Positions 54,857 to 62,960 of a stretch of 64,000 nucleotides of DNA are shown in pieces. Origin of the DNA: Campylobacter sp. MIT 21-1684 (lineage in GTDB: Bacteria > Campylobacterota > Campylobacteria > Campylobacterales > Campylobacteraceae); assembly GCF_026241315.1 (NCBI RefSeq), contig NZ_JAPHNA010000007.1:18247-82246 (forward strand), read 5' to 3'. Position numbers and translations under genes: made by a program. The notes under the pieces are model-generated. The model saw only the letters and a program-made list of their open reading frames with translations, was not told the origin of the DNA and did no database searches. Within the stretch, counting starts at the first letter, position 1. The number at the start of each line of letters is the position of its first letter.

Positions 54857-54964
54857 TTAATGAGAAGATCTATGTGTTTGAGTGCTGTCTGAATTTTTTT
54901 GACTTTCAGTGCAAGCAAAAGCCGAAATGGCAACGCAAAGTAAAAGAAAAACGAACTTTTTCAT
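54857..54964 (-). CDS. Small lipoprotein (35 aa), Cj0176c-like
   Basis: A short ORF I translated by hand: MKKFVFLLLCVAISAFAC opens it. This is a signal peptide with a lipobox (AFAC, Cys18), followed by a polar tail ending HRSSH. AAGGAGAT precedes the ATG at the right distance, and the stop lies 11 bases before cfbpA, so it is probably the first gene of the iron-transport operon. The mature protein is only 18 residues. C. jejuni has a tiny lipoprotein at this place (Cj0176c, from memory). Confidence 0.85.
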   Translation of the reverse strand: MKKFVFLLLCVAISAFACTESQKNSDSTQTHRSSH

Positions 54965-54990
54965 TTATATCTCCTTGATTAAAAAATTTT

Positions 54991-55017
54991 TGATAAAAAA
55001 TATTACTATTATTTTTT
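54991..55017. promoter_or_regulatory. Weak Fur-box-like sequence
   Basis: TGATAAAAAATATTACTATTATTTT in the divergent gap before the lipoprotein-cfbpABC unit shares TGATAA and an A/T inverted half with the Fur consensus. Iron control is expected of this operon, but the match is partial and AT-rich DNA gives chance hits. Confidence 0.25.
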
Positions 55018-55057
55018 AAACAAAAAAGGATTTTGTAAAAAATTTAATCTTTTGCTA

Positions 55058-55063
55058 TATAAT
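55058..55063 (+). promoter_or_regulatory. -10 box for the SbmA-like gene
   Basis: TATAAT in the context TTTTGCTATATAATTTTTT, 46 bases before the ATG. A second weaker box (TAAAAT) is at about 55084. Confidence 0.4.
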
Positions 55064-55108
55064 TTTTTCAAAATGCTCTATGGTAAAATATTTAATTAAA
55101 GGTTTTTA

Positions 55109-56326
55109 ATGTTTTCATCTTTTTTTCTTTCTAAAAAGTGGTTTCTATGGGCTTATATGGGCTTTTTTTTTACTCTTGTTTTTTTATATATACAAACAAG
55201 CTTAAATGTCGCTATTAATGAATGGTATAAAGACTTTTATAATGTTTTGCAAAAGCCACACCCGATACAAACAGAACTTTTACAAGAAAATAATCCAAAC
55301 GATATCAATCAAAAAAAACTTCAAGAACAAGCAAATGAAAACGCTAAAAAGGCTTTAGAAGGAGCCAATTTTCTCAATAAATCCTCACTTGCTTACTACC
55401 AATTTTTGCTCAAAACATTCTTTCAAACTCAAAGCATAGCGATGAAACAATATTATGATATTAATGATTTTTACACGCTTATTATTGTTTTTTTATGTAT
55501 CGCTTTGCCTTATGTAATTATCGCAACTATTAATATTTACTTTGCAAGCATTTATGCTTTTAAATGGCGTGAAGCGATGACTTTTTCATATTTACAATTT
55601 TGGAAAAATAAAGATGACAATATAGAAGGAAGCTCACAAAGAATTCAAGAAGATACATATAATTTTTCAAAAATTGTCGAAAGTTTAGGACTTGCTTTCA
55701 TAAAAGCTTTAATGACTTTAATTGCTTTTATACCTATATTATGGGGGCTAAGTGGTTCAGTTAGCGAGGCTTTATTAAGCGGTATTGATACTGATTCTAC
55801 TTGGTATTTTTTAAGGAATGTTGATGGATTGCTTGTCTATGTTGCCCTTTTTATTTCTTTAGGTGGTTTATTCATCTCTTGGTTTATAGGTATTAAACTG
55901 CCCGGGCTTGAATACAATAATCAAAAAGCTGAAGCTGCCTTTAGAAAAGAACTTGTTTTTGCCGAAGATAACCGCCAAAAATACGCAAAAAATGAAACAA
56001 TGTTTGAGCTTTTTACAGGATTAAAATTAAATTACAAAAAACTTTTCTTGCATTATGGATACTTTAATATTTGGCTTATTTTGTTTGAACAAATAATAAT
56101 TATTATCCCATTTTTAGCAATGGCTCCCAGTCTTTTTACAGGAATTATAACTCTTGGTGTAGTGATGCAAATCAATAATGCTTTTGATCAGGTACGTTCT
56201 TCTTTTAGTGTTTTTATTACAAATTGGACTACCATCACTCAATTAAGAAGCATTTATAAACGTTTAAATGAATTTGAAATGAATATAGCCTATAAAAAGG
56301 GTTGTTTAAAAAATAAAATCAAATGA
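55109..56326 (+). CDS. SbmA/BacA-family peptide transporter
   Basis: A 405-residue inner-membrane protein, the same size as E. coli SbmA (406 aa). Seven or eight helices are evident. Family segments are SLNVAINEWYKDFYNVLQK, ITLGVVMQINNAFDQVRSSFSVF and TEQLRS-like TTITQLRSIYKRL. SbmA/BacA proteins import antimicrobial and other peptides using proton motive force. Matches Cj0182. In C. jejuni the genes before it are TonB-system genes, absent here. Confidence 0.88.
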   Translation: MFSSFFLSKKWFLWAYMGFFFTLVFLYIQTSLNVAINEWYKDFYNVLQKPHPIQTELLQENNPNDINQKKLQEQANENAKKALEGANFLNKSSLAYYQFLLKTFFQTQSIAMKQYYDINDFYTLIIVFLCIALPYVIIATINIYFASIYAFKWREAMTFSYLQFWKNKDDNIEGSSQRIQEDTYNFSKIVESLGLAFIKALMTLIAFIPILWGLSGSVSEALLSGIDTDSTWYFLRNVDGLLVYVALFISLGGLFISWFIGIKLPGLEYNNQKAEAAFRKELVFAEDNRQKYAKNETMFELFTGLKLNYKKLFLHYGYFNIWLILFEQIIIIIPFLAMAPSLFTGIITLGVVMQINNAFDQVRSSFSVFITNWTTITQLRSIYKRLNEFEMNIAYKKGCLKNKIK

Positions 56327-56383
56327 ATTTGAACAAACAAAAAGCTCTTTTTTGAAGTAAAAAATTTATTACCAAAATTTCGC

Positions 56384-56389
56384 TATAAT
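56384..56389 (+). promoter_or_regulatory. -10 box for the CorC-like gene
   Basis: TATAAT in the context TTTCGCTATAATTTCT, 29 bases before the TTG start, with AAGGAG between. Confidence 0.5.
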
Positions 56390-56417
56390 TTCTAATAAAT
56401 TATACTAAGGAGTTTCG

Positions 56418-57785
56418 TTGGACCCCGGTCAGTTTTTAGACTTAAATCAAACTCTTCCTGTTCAAACAAGCTTTGATATAGGATATTCTTTCTTAATGCT
56501 TTTCATTGCACTCATTTTGGTATTTTTAAATGGTTTTTTTGTATTATCTGAATTCAGCATTGTCAAGGTTCGTCGCTCTAAACTAGAGGAAATGGTAAAA
56601 GAGAAAAAAACTGGAGCCAAACAAGCTTTAAAACTTAATTCTCAACTTGATACTTATCTTAGCGCTTGCCAATTAGGAATCACCTTAAGTTCTCTTGGAC
56701 TAGGGTGGATAGGAGAACCCGCATTAGCTGCAGTAATTAGCACTCCTCTTTTAAACCTCAATTTCAATCCCATACTTATTCATACAATAGCTTTTGTGAT
56801 AGCTTTTAGTATAATAACGCTCTTGCATGTAGTTTTAGGTGAGCTTGTCCCAAAAAGTATAGCTATAACTACAGCTGATAAAGTTATACTTTGGATAGCA
56901 AAACCTTTACATCTTTTTCGTATAATTTTCTCCCCGTGTATTAAAATTTTTGATTTTCTAGCAAGTCTGACATTGAAAATTTTTCATCTCAAACCAGCAA
57001 AAGAACACGAGCTCACTCACAGCGAAGAAGAAATTAAAATTATAGCAAGCGAAAGTCAAAAAGGCGGTGTTTTAGATGAATTCGAAACTGAAATTATTCG
57101 CAATGCTGTAGATTTTAGCGACACAGTTGCAAAAGAAATTATGACTCCTCGTAAAGATATGATTTGTCTTAATAAACAAAACAGCTATGCTCAAAATATG
57201 CAAATTATTTGCGAACATAAACATACAAGATTCCCTTATATAGATGGTTCAAAAGATAGCATAGTAGGACTTATTCACATTAGAGATCTAATACAAAATG
57301 AACTCAATGGAAAAAGTGAAAATCTAGAAATCTTCGCAAAACCTATGATTTTAGTTCCTGAAAATATTAGCATTTCAAAAGTTCTAGTAATGATGAATAC
57401 GCAACGTTCTCACGCTGCACTCGTTGTTGATGAATATGGTGGTACAGCTGGGATTTTGACTATGGAAGATATTATCCAAGAAGTACTTGGAGAAATAAAA
57501 AGTGAGCACGAGGAAGACAGCTATCACAAACTTGCTGAAAATATCTATGAATTTCAAGGCAGATGTGATATAGAAAAAGTTGAAGAACTGCTTCTTATAA
57601 GTTATGATGATTTAGAACAAGTTACAATCGGTGGTTATGTTTTTAATCTTTTGGGTCGTTTGCCTGTTGTTGGAGATAGAATTGAAGATGAACTTTGTTA
57701 TTATGAAGTAAAAAAGATGAATGGAAATTCTATAGAACGGGTTAAAGTAGTGAAAAAAAATAATACTACGACTGAAGAAAATTAA
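56418..57785 (+). CDS. CorC/HlyC-type membrane protein (CNNM-like, CBS pair)
   Basis: A 455-residue protein with three or four N-terminal helices (CNNM/DUF21 domain, about 15-200, with NGFFVLSEFSIVKVRRSKLEE and ACQLGITLSSLGLGWIGEP). Tandem CBS domains (about 215-350) and a C-terminal CorC_HlyC domain (GGYVFNLLGRLPVVGD) follow. Such proteins export magnesium or cobalt or help metal homeostasis. It begins at TTG 56418 behind AAGGAG. Matches Cj0183. Confidence 0.9.
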   Translation: MDPGQFLDLNQTLPVQTSFDIGYSFLMLFIALILVFLNGFFVLSEFSIVKVRRSKLEEMVKEKKTGAKQALKLNSQLDTYLSACQLGITLSSLGLGWIGEPALAAVISTPLLNLNFNPILIHTIAFVIAFSIITLLHVVLGELVPKSIAITTADKVILWIAKPLHLFRIIFSPCIKIFDFLASLTLKIFHLKPAKEHELTHSEEEIKIIASESQKGGVLDEFETEIIRNAVDFSDTVAKEIMTPRKDMICLNKQNSYAQNMQIICEHKHTRFPYIDGSKDSIVGLIHIRDLIQNELNGKSENLEIFAKPMILVPENISISKVLVMMNTQRSHAALVVDEYGGTAGILTMEDIIQEVLGEIKSEHEEDSYHKLAENIYEFQGRCDIEKVEELLLISYDDLEQVTIGGYVFNLLGRLPVVGDRIEDELCYYEVKKMNGNSIERVKVVKKNNTTTEEN

Positions 57786-58300
57786 ATACATTTTAAAGTG
57801 TGATAAAACTCAGGATCATTAAAGCTTGGAGGAAACGGAACTTGGGTTGAAAAATCTTTATAAGTTTTTCCCGGAAGTCCATCTGCAATTTCTATTGTAT
57901 AAGACACACTCGTATTTTGCATTTTTGCATTTTCAAGATTTTTCTTTTCGAAAATCTCACCGCCAACTAGCTTTTTATTAACTATATTAAGCATTAAATA
58001 ACATTTTCTAATATGAAAACGTGTTAGATTTTCCACTCTAGCGCTAACAATAAGACTTTCTTGACGTAAATTTCTTGTATAAGTAAGTTTGCTAAGACTT
58101 GCTTGTATTGTGAATTGATTAAGAGTTAAAAAAAGAGAATACATCAAAAGAGCAGTAAAAATTGTCGTTATAGTATAAAACATAAGAGCAATTTCCCTTT
58201 GTTTCACTTTAAGAAAAATAAGCCCGCAAACTAAAATAAAACAGACAATTAAAAGAATTGCAACGATAATATGAAAAATCGTAAATTGCACTAGAAACAC
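57782..58300 (-). CDS. Small membrane protein, likely DUF2393 (Cj0266c-like)
   Basis: A 172-residue protein with two N-terminal membrane helices (about 5-30 and 38-60) and a beta-rich extracytoplasmic domain (SLIVSARVENLTRFHIRKCYLMLNI). The start is a GTG at 58300 inside the end of the upstream gene (overlap 10 bases). It is a paralogue-like partner of the next entry. The function is unknown; membrane-anchored pairs of this family are typical of Campylobacterota. Confidence 0.75.
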   Translation of the reverse strand: MFLVQFTIFHIIVAILLIVCFILVCGLIFLKVKQREIALMFYTITTIFTALLMYSLFLTLNQFTIQASLSKLTYTRNLRQESLIVSARVENLTRFHIRKCYLMLNIVNKKLVGGEIFEKKNLENAKMQNTSVSYTIEIADGLPGKTYKDFSTQVPFPPSFNDPEFYHTLKCI

Positions 58301-58821
58301 TCCGATTTCATACGAAGAGTGTAATTGTTCTCATAAATAAAATTATCAAAGGCTATTCTTTGAAACTGCGTCATACTTTTGTTTAAATCTTTAAGTACAG
58401 TACTCTTGACTCTATAAGGAATAAATCGATGTTTCATTTCTGTCAGAAAAGTATCTTGGGGGAGTTTATCTTTGTAAATTTTTGCAGTAACCTTGCAAGT
58501 TTTAAAATTATGTTTTGAAGTATTTGCAATAGTAAAGTCAATAATTAAAGCTTGAGAGTTATGCATTTTTTTCTGCTCGCTAATAGTAGTATGTCTGCTT
58601 CTGACTTGATAGTCGATAAATTTATAACCGTAAAGAAATACAAAAAAACATAGCACTATGTTTAAAGCCATAATTATTAAAGCGATAATTGTTCTGTGTC
58701 GTAAAAAAACACATAAGAAACAAATACAAGTGAAAAGAAAAAATACTAAGAGAATGAGCATATAATCAACCAAATATAAATGGTTGATATAAAAAAGCAC
58801 AAGTTTTTTCAAGCTTTCCAC
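58291..58821 (-). CDS. Small membrane protein, likely DUF2393 (Cj0267c-like)
   Basis: A 176-residue protein with two helices near the N-terminus (about 17-42 and 46-68) and a soluble domain with ALIIDFTIANTSKHNFKTCKVTAKI, the same beta-sandwich-like layout as its neighbour. It lies 14 bases after the SPFH gene and overlaps the next gene, so the three are probably one unit. Confidence 0.75.
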   Translation of the reverse strand: MESLKKLVLFYINHLYLVDYMLILLVFFLFTCICFLCVFLRHRTIIALIIMALNIVLCFFVFLYGYKFIDYQVRSRHTTISEQKKMHNSQALIIDFTIANTSKHNFKTCKVTAKIYKDKLPQDTFLTEMKHRFIPYRVKSTVLKDLNKSMTQFQRIAFDNFIYENNYTLRMKSECF

Positions 58822-58835
58822 TTGTTTTTCCTAGA

Positions 58836-59894
58836 CTAATTCAAATTTGCTGAACTTTGCTTTTTTATGTCTTTTGTATCAACCCAAATATTAGGCACAA
58901 CACCACCAGGTGTTAGGAAAATTTTAGCATCAGGATTACTTTTCAACGCTTCATTAAATTTACCTTGCACTTCAATTTGTTTCAAATTTAATAAAGGATT
59001 GTTAAGACTATTAGCAACTTCTTTATTTGCAAAAGCTTGAGCTTGTGCTTCTATTTTAATAGCATCTGCTTTTCCTTTTGAACTAATAATAGTCGCATTT
59101 GCTTCACCTTCAGCCAAAGTAGCTTTTCTGATAGCTTCTTGTACGGCACGAACAGCTTCTTGTTTAGCAATTTGCACCTTTTCAATTTGTTCTTTTACTC
59201 TTGGTGGAAGTACTATTTCTCGCAACTCAACAGACTGTAAGTGTACAGGTTCATTGTCTAAAGAAGAAACCGTTTTTGTTACTCCCTCTCGTATGAGTTC
59301 GGCTATTGCATTACGATTTGCCGGTAATGTCTCTGCTGTATATTGTCCTATAACACTTTGGACTATGTTGCGCACAGTCGGATCTATAATCTTGTTTTCC
59401 CAATTTAAATTCCAATTTGCTATTGTATTTGGTACTTGAGTTGGATTAAGATTATATTTTATAGTAATATTCACAAGCACAGTCAAACCATCTTTATCAA
59501 GTACAGGAATGCTATTTCTGTTAATAATACCCGTGCCTGTTTGTAAAATTTCATTTCCGCTGTCAAGGGAAGTATAAGTCATTTGTCTTTGCCTTGTATC
59601 AACTATAATAATTTTTTGAAAAACTGGAACAAAAAAATGCAGTCCTGATTTTAAAGGTGTAGGATTATAGCTTCCAGTTGTAACCTTAATACCCATTTCT
59701 CCTTCATTGACAATGGCAAAAGGTTTTGCAAGCACAAAAATAAGTACGATAATAATAAGCGTATAAACAAGCGGTGAAAATTTCCCAAAGCCTTTAAAAT
59801 TAAATTCGGGAGTTTTAAAATTAAAATTCTGACGAGTGTTTCTGTTAGAATTTCCATTTTTTTTATTAAAATAATCATTTAAATCAGCAGGCAT
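58836..59894 (-). CDS. SPFH/prohibitin-family membrane protein
   Basis: A 352-residue protein with a short Asn-rich cytoplasmic tail, one membrane helix (about 42-62, LVYTLIIIVLIFVLAKPFAI) and an SPFH domain (about 70-260) with AIVNEGEMGIKVTTG. It ends in a coiled coil (AKQEAVRAVQEAIRKATLAEGEANA) and a C-terminal assembly domain. Relatives (prohibitin, HflK/C) form large ring cages that modulate FtsH. Equivalent to Cj0268c. Confidence 0.88.
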   Translation of the reverse strand: MPADLNDYFNKKNGNSNRNTRQNFNFKTPEFNFKGFGKFSPLVYTLIIIVLIFVLAKPFAIVNEGEMGIKVTTGSYNPTPLKSGLHFFVPVFQKIIIVDTRQRQMTYTSLDSGNEILQTGTGIINRNSIPVLDKDGLTVLVNITIKYNLNPTQVPNTIANWNLNWENKIIDPTVRNIVQSVIGQYTAETLPANRNAIAELIREGVTKTVSSLDNEPVHLQSVELREIVLPPRVKEQIEKVQIAKQEAVRAVQEAIRKATLAEGEANATIISSKGKADAIKIEAQAQAFANKEVANSLNNPLLNLKQIEVQGKFNEALKSNPDAKIFLTPGGVVPNIWVDTKDIKKQSSANLN

Positions 59895-59904
59895 CTTTTT
59901 TCCT

Positions 59905-60819
59905 TTAAATATAAGTTAGCATTGATTGATATTTGTCATTGCGCCCATAAACAATATCAAAATAAGCATCTTGAATTTTTTTTGTTACTTCACCTCTTGT
60001 TCCATTGCCTATAACTCTTGCATCTACATTGTTAATAGGTGTTATTTCAGCAGCAGTTCCGGTGAAAAATGCCTCATCGGCAGTATAAACTTCATCTCTT
60101 GAAATTCTTTGACATAAAAGAGGGATTTTCAAATCTTGAGCAATTTTAAAAACTGTGTTTTGAGTAATGCTTTTTAAAGAGAAATCATTTGGCGGAGTAA
60201 TCAAAATCCCATCTTTAACAATAAAAAAGCATTCTCCAGTGCCTTCAGCAATAAAACCTTCTTCATCAAGCATAAGAGCTTCTTCATATCCTGCTTCAAT
60301 GGCTTCAAATTTTGCCATTTGTGAGTTAAGATAATTTGCACTTGCTTTTGCTTTTCCCATAGAAGATTTCACACTGTTTCTTACAAAAGAGGAAATTTTA
60401 ACTTTAATCCCTTTTTTCAATCCTTCATCACCTAAATACGCACCCCATTCCCAAGCAGCTATACCTACTCTTACAGGAGCCTTTATATGATAAACCCCCA
60501 TAACACCTTCACCTAGAAAAATTAAAGGTCGAATATAAACGTTGTTTTGGAATTTATTTAATCTTAAAAGCTGAATTTGTGCATTTTCAAGCTCTTCTTG
60601 CGAAAAAGGAGAAGTTAAAAGATTTATTTTGGCAGATTCTAAAAGTCTTTTTGTATGCTCTTTGAGTCTAAAAATTGCCAAACCTTTATCTGTTTTATAA
60701 GCTCTTGTTCCTTCAAAAACAGCATTCCCATAATGCAAAGAATGTGTTAAAAAATGCAAAGTGGCATCTTTAAAATCAACAAATTTTCCATCGAGCCAAA
60801 TTGTATCTGATTGTATCAT
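59905..60819 (-). CDS. ilvE: Branched-chain amino acid aminotransferase
   Basis: A class IV PLP aminotransferase for leucine, isoleucine and valine. The start is the ATG at 60819 behind AAGGT, giving 304 aa; the in-frame start at 60876 adds 19 residues without similarity. Motifs include LHYGNAVFEGTRAYK, the PLP lysine in SSMGKAKASANYLNSQ and EALMLDEEGFIAEGTGEC. A -10 box (TACAAT) lies at 60867-60872. Confidence 0.95.
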   Translation of the reverse strand: MIQSDTIWLDGKFVDFKDATLHFLTHSLHYGNAVFEGTRAYKTDKGLAIFRLKEHTKRLLESAKINLLTSPFSQEELENAQIQLLRLNKFQNNVYIRPLIFLGEGVMGVYHIKAPVRVGIAAWEWGAYLGDEGLKKGIKVKISSFVRNSVKSSMGKAKASANYLNSQMAKFEAIEAGYEEALMLDEEGFIAEGTGECFFIVKDGILITPPNDFSLKSITQNTVFKIAQDLKIPLLCQRISRDEVYTADEAFFTGTAAEITPINNVDARVIGNGTRGEVTKKIQDAYFDIVYGRNDKYQSMLTYI

Positions 60820-60866
60820 CAACTTACCTTTATGTGTTTTCAAAAATTTTGGAAATTTGAAGGCTG

Positions 60867-60872
60867 ATTGTA
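60867..60872 (-). promoter_or_regulatory. -10 box for ilvE
   Basis: The minus strand reads TACAAT in the context TTTGATACAATCAGC, 48 bases upstream of the ilvE ATG. Confidence 0.4.
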
Positions 60873-60900
60873 TCAAAAATATACTAACAAAGAAATATAT

Positions 60901-61755
60901 TTACAACTTTTTAGTTAAATGATTTACAAAAGATTCTAAACCTTTGCTATGGAGACTAAAATACAAACAAGGCTCTAAAAGCTCAACTTCACTAAGAAAA
61001 ACAGAATGGTCTTTTTGAGGCAAAATATCTACTCTTGCATATAAACTTTTTTCATCTAAAAGTTTTAAAGCCTGTTTTGCAATTTCAATCCATTTTTTAG
61101 GAACACAAGCAAGAGGAGTAATTTTTACTTGATAGCGTGAATTCGCACGCCAATCATCTTGAACATTTTTTTGCACAGCATAGGCAAATTTCATCTTAAA
61201 AAACACCAAAGAGCATTCTCCAAATTCTCTAACACTTTTTATAAAAGGTTGAACTATGGCTCCGTATTTAAATTCTTCTTGCGTAGGATTTTTCTCACTT
61301 AAAAACCGCACTCCATTTCCACTCTGTCCTACTAAAGGCTTAATAACAGCTGTTTTAAAACTGCATCTTTGTAACGATACTTCCCAAATATCATCTTTAT
61401 AAAGAAAAGTACTTGGAACAACAGGCAAGGATTCGTTTTGCAAAATTTTGAGATATTCTTTAGATGAATTCTTGCGCAGAGTTGCAACAGAATTAAAAAT
61501 ACGAATCTTTTGTTTGTCTAAATGCTCTAAAAAATTTAAAAAATCCTTATAATAGAGACTATAATCCCACATTCCAAGAGGCAAAAGAACATAATTTTCA
61601 TTTAAAGAATCAAGCCCTAACTCTTGCCATAATGCAAATTCACATTTAAAGCCAAGAGAATTGAGTCTATGATGCAAAATATTTAATTCTCGATTCCCTT
61701 GAGGATATGCTTTACAAGTAAGAATTATAAAATCATTCTTGTATTTTTTTTGCAT
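60901..61755 (-). CDS. ATP-grasp family ligase, substrate unknown
   Basis: A 284-residue soluble enzyme with an N-terminal preATP-grasp domain (about 1-100, with NYVLLPLGMWDYSLYYKDF) and an ATP-grasp domain (about 105-284). The ATP-binding loop is VIKPLVGQSGNGVRFL. VQPFIKSVREFGECSLVFF and the metal/catalytic end SEVELLEPCLYFSL match the glutathione-synthetase/RimK-like group, which joins an amine or thiol to a carboxylate. The ATG overlaps the pseudoazurin end by 23 bases, so it is part of the ABC transporter-pseudoazurin operon. No substrate can be assigned. Confidence 0.8.
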   Translation of the reverse strand: MQKKYKNDFIILTCKAYPQGNRELNILHHRLNSLGFKCEFALWQELGLDSLNENYVLLPLGMWDYSLYYKDFLNFLEHLDKQKIRIFNSVATLRKNSSKEYLKILQNESLPVVPSTFLYKDDIWEVSLQRCSFKTAVIKPLVGQSGNGVRFLSEKNPTQEEFKYGAIVQPFIKSVREFGECSLVFFKMKFAYAVQKNVQDDWRANSRYQVKITPLACVPKKWIEIAKQALKLLDEKSLYARVDILPQKDHSVFLSEVELLEPCLYFSLHSKGLESFVNHLTKKL

Positions 61756-62176
61756 ACTCGTTTAAACGTCCTTTGTTGGTTACCGCTCGATGCTCAATGG
61801 CTGGCAAAGCTTCTTTTGCTTGATTTAAATTCAGTGCCCTTCCCACTTGAATAATACCGCTCATATTCATCACTTGATGTGGTGGGCAAACATACACATA
61901 AATACCTTCTTTCTCGAAAGTAACACTCATTGCTTCATTAATCTTACCCTCAAACTGACTTACTCCATCAGGAACAATAAGACTTTTTGCCCAATGTCCT
62001 TTGCTTGCAGGCACAAAAGTAACAGAATCTCCGGACTCAATATGTAAAAAACCCGGTTCAAATACCATAGTACTACCATTTTCACCTATATTTAACATCT
62101 TTACTTCATAAGTTTTTGCAAAAGCTTGAAAACTCAATGCAAGCAAAAAAAACACTATTATAAAACATTTATTCAT
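61733..62176 (-). CDS. Pseudoazurin-type copper protein (cupredoxin)
   Basis: Start at ATG 62176 behind AAAGGAGAA (147 aa). A signal peptide (MNKCFIIVFFLLALSFQAFA) is followed by a small blue copper domain. The T1 ligands are H61 (SKGHW), C97, H100 and M105 in YVCPPHQVMNM, with the pseudoazurin-like helical tail LNLNQAKEALPAIEHRA. Pseudoazurins shuttle electrons in the periplasm, often to nitrite or nitrous-oxide reductases, and are known in denitrifiers. It overlaps the FecE-type gene by 8 bases and the ATP-grasp gene by 23, so it is translated as part of that operon, not with a reductase. Confidence 0.88.
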   Translation of the reverse strand: MNKCFIIVFFLLALSFQAFAKTYEVKMLNIGENGSTMVFEPGFLHIESGDSVTFVPASKGHWAKSLIVPDGVSQFEGKINEAMSVTFEKEGIYVYVCPPHQVMNMSGIIQVGRALNLNQAKEALPAIEHRAVTNKGRLNEYAKKIQE

Positions 62177-62960
62177 TTTTTCTCCTTTTAATATGATTTG
62201 ATACTCCTTTAACAAAAACGCAAGGAAGACTATTATCATCATAAAAAATATCTGCTTGGACAGCATAAATTTCTTTAAGAAGTTCCTTAGTTATGACTTT
62301 TCTTGGCTTACCTTTAGCTTTTATCTCACCTTGATACAGCAAAACAAGTTCATCAGCAAACTGGCAAGCTAAAGATAAATCGTGCAACACTAAGATACTA
62401 AGCAATTCTCTGCTCTTTGTTTGCATTCTAACCTGTTCAAGCAAAATGCATTGATAATGCATATCCAAAGCGCTTACAGGTTCATCAAGTAAAAGTATCT
62501 GCGGTTGCTTTAAAAGCACACTTGCAAATAAAAGCATTTGCCTTTGACCACCGGAAAGTTCTGAAATATTCCTGTGAGCCAAAGCTAAAATACCTAATTT
62601 TTCCATCATATTTGTAGCAAGCATAATTTGTTCATCGCTTATATACAAACCTAGATTGTCCATAAGTCCGAGCAAAACAAGATCTAAAGCGCTTAAATTC
62701 AAATCAACAAAATTGTCTTGAGGCATATAAGCAAGTTTCTTTTTCCAAATCTTTTTTTTCATACCACATACATCTTCACCTTTAAAACGTAAAATACCAC
62801 TAAAGGAGAGTTCGCCAAAGATTGCTTGGAGTAAAGATGACTTTCCTGTCCCATTAGGACCGAGTATAGCATACACTTTTCCTTTTTCAAAGCATAAATG
62901 AATACTGTCAGCAAGACATATATTTGAACGAAACAGAGTAAAATTCTCTAGCTTTAGCAT
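62169..62960 (-). CDS. ABC transporter ATPase, FecE/BtuD-type
   Basis: A 263-residue ATPase of metal-chelate and cobalamin importers. Walker A is LGPNGTGKSSLLQ, the signature ELSGGQRQMLLFASVLL, Walker B LLLDEPVSALD, and the switch His is in VLHDLSLA. The C-terminal tail (KEIYAVQADIFYDD) is typical of the FecE group. It overlaps the permease by 7 bases and the pseudoazurin gene by 8. The substrate is unknown; no periplasmic binding protein is visible inside the window. Confidence 0.9.
   Translation of the reverse strand: MLKLENFTLFRSNICLADSIHLCFEKGKVYAILGPNGTGKSSLLQAIFGELSFSGILRFKGEDVCGMKKKIWKKKLAYMPQDNFVDLNLSALDLVLLGLMDNLGLYISDEQIMLATNMMEKLGILALAHRNISELSGGQRQMLLFASVLLKQPQILLLDEPVSALDMHYQCILLEQVRMQTKSRELLSILVLHDLSLACQFADELVLLYQGEIKAKGKPRKVITKELLKEIYAVQADIFYDDNSLPCVFVKGVSNHIKRRKNE

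Noticed and set aside
60901..61755. Calling the ATP-grasp gene glutathione synthetase or RimK
   Set aside because: Only the ATP-grasp core motifs are shared; no substrate-specific region could be recognised.
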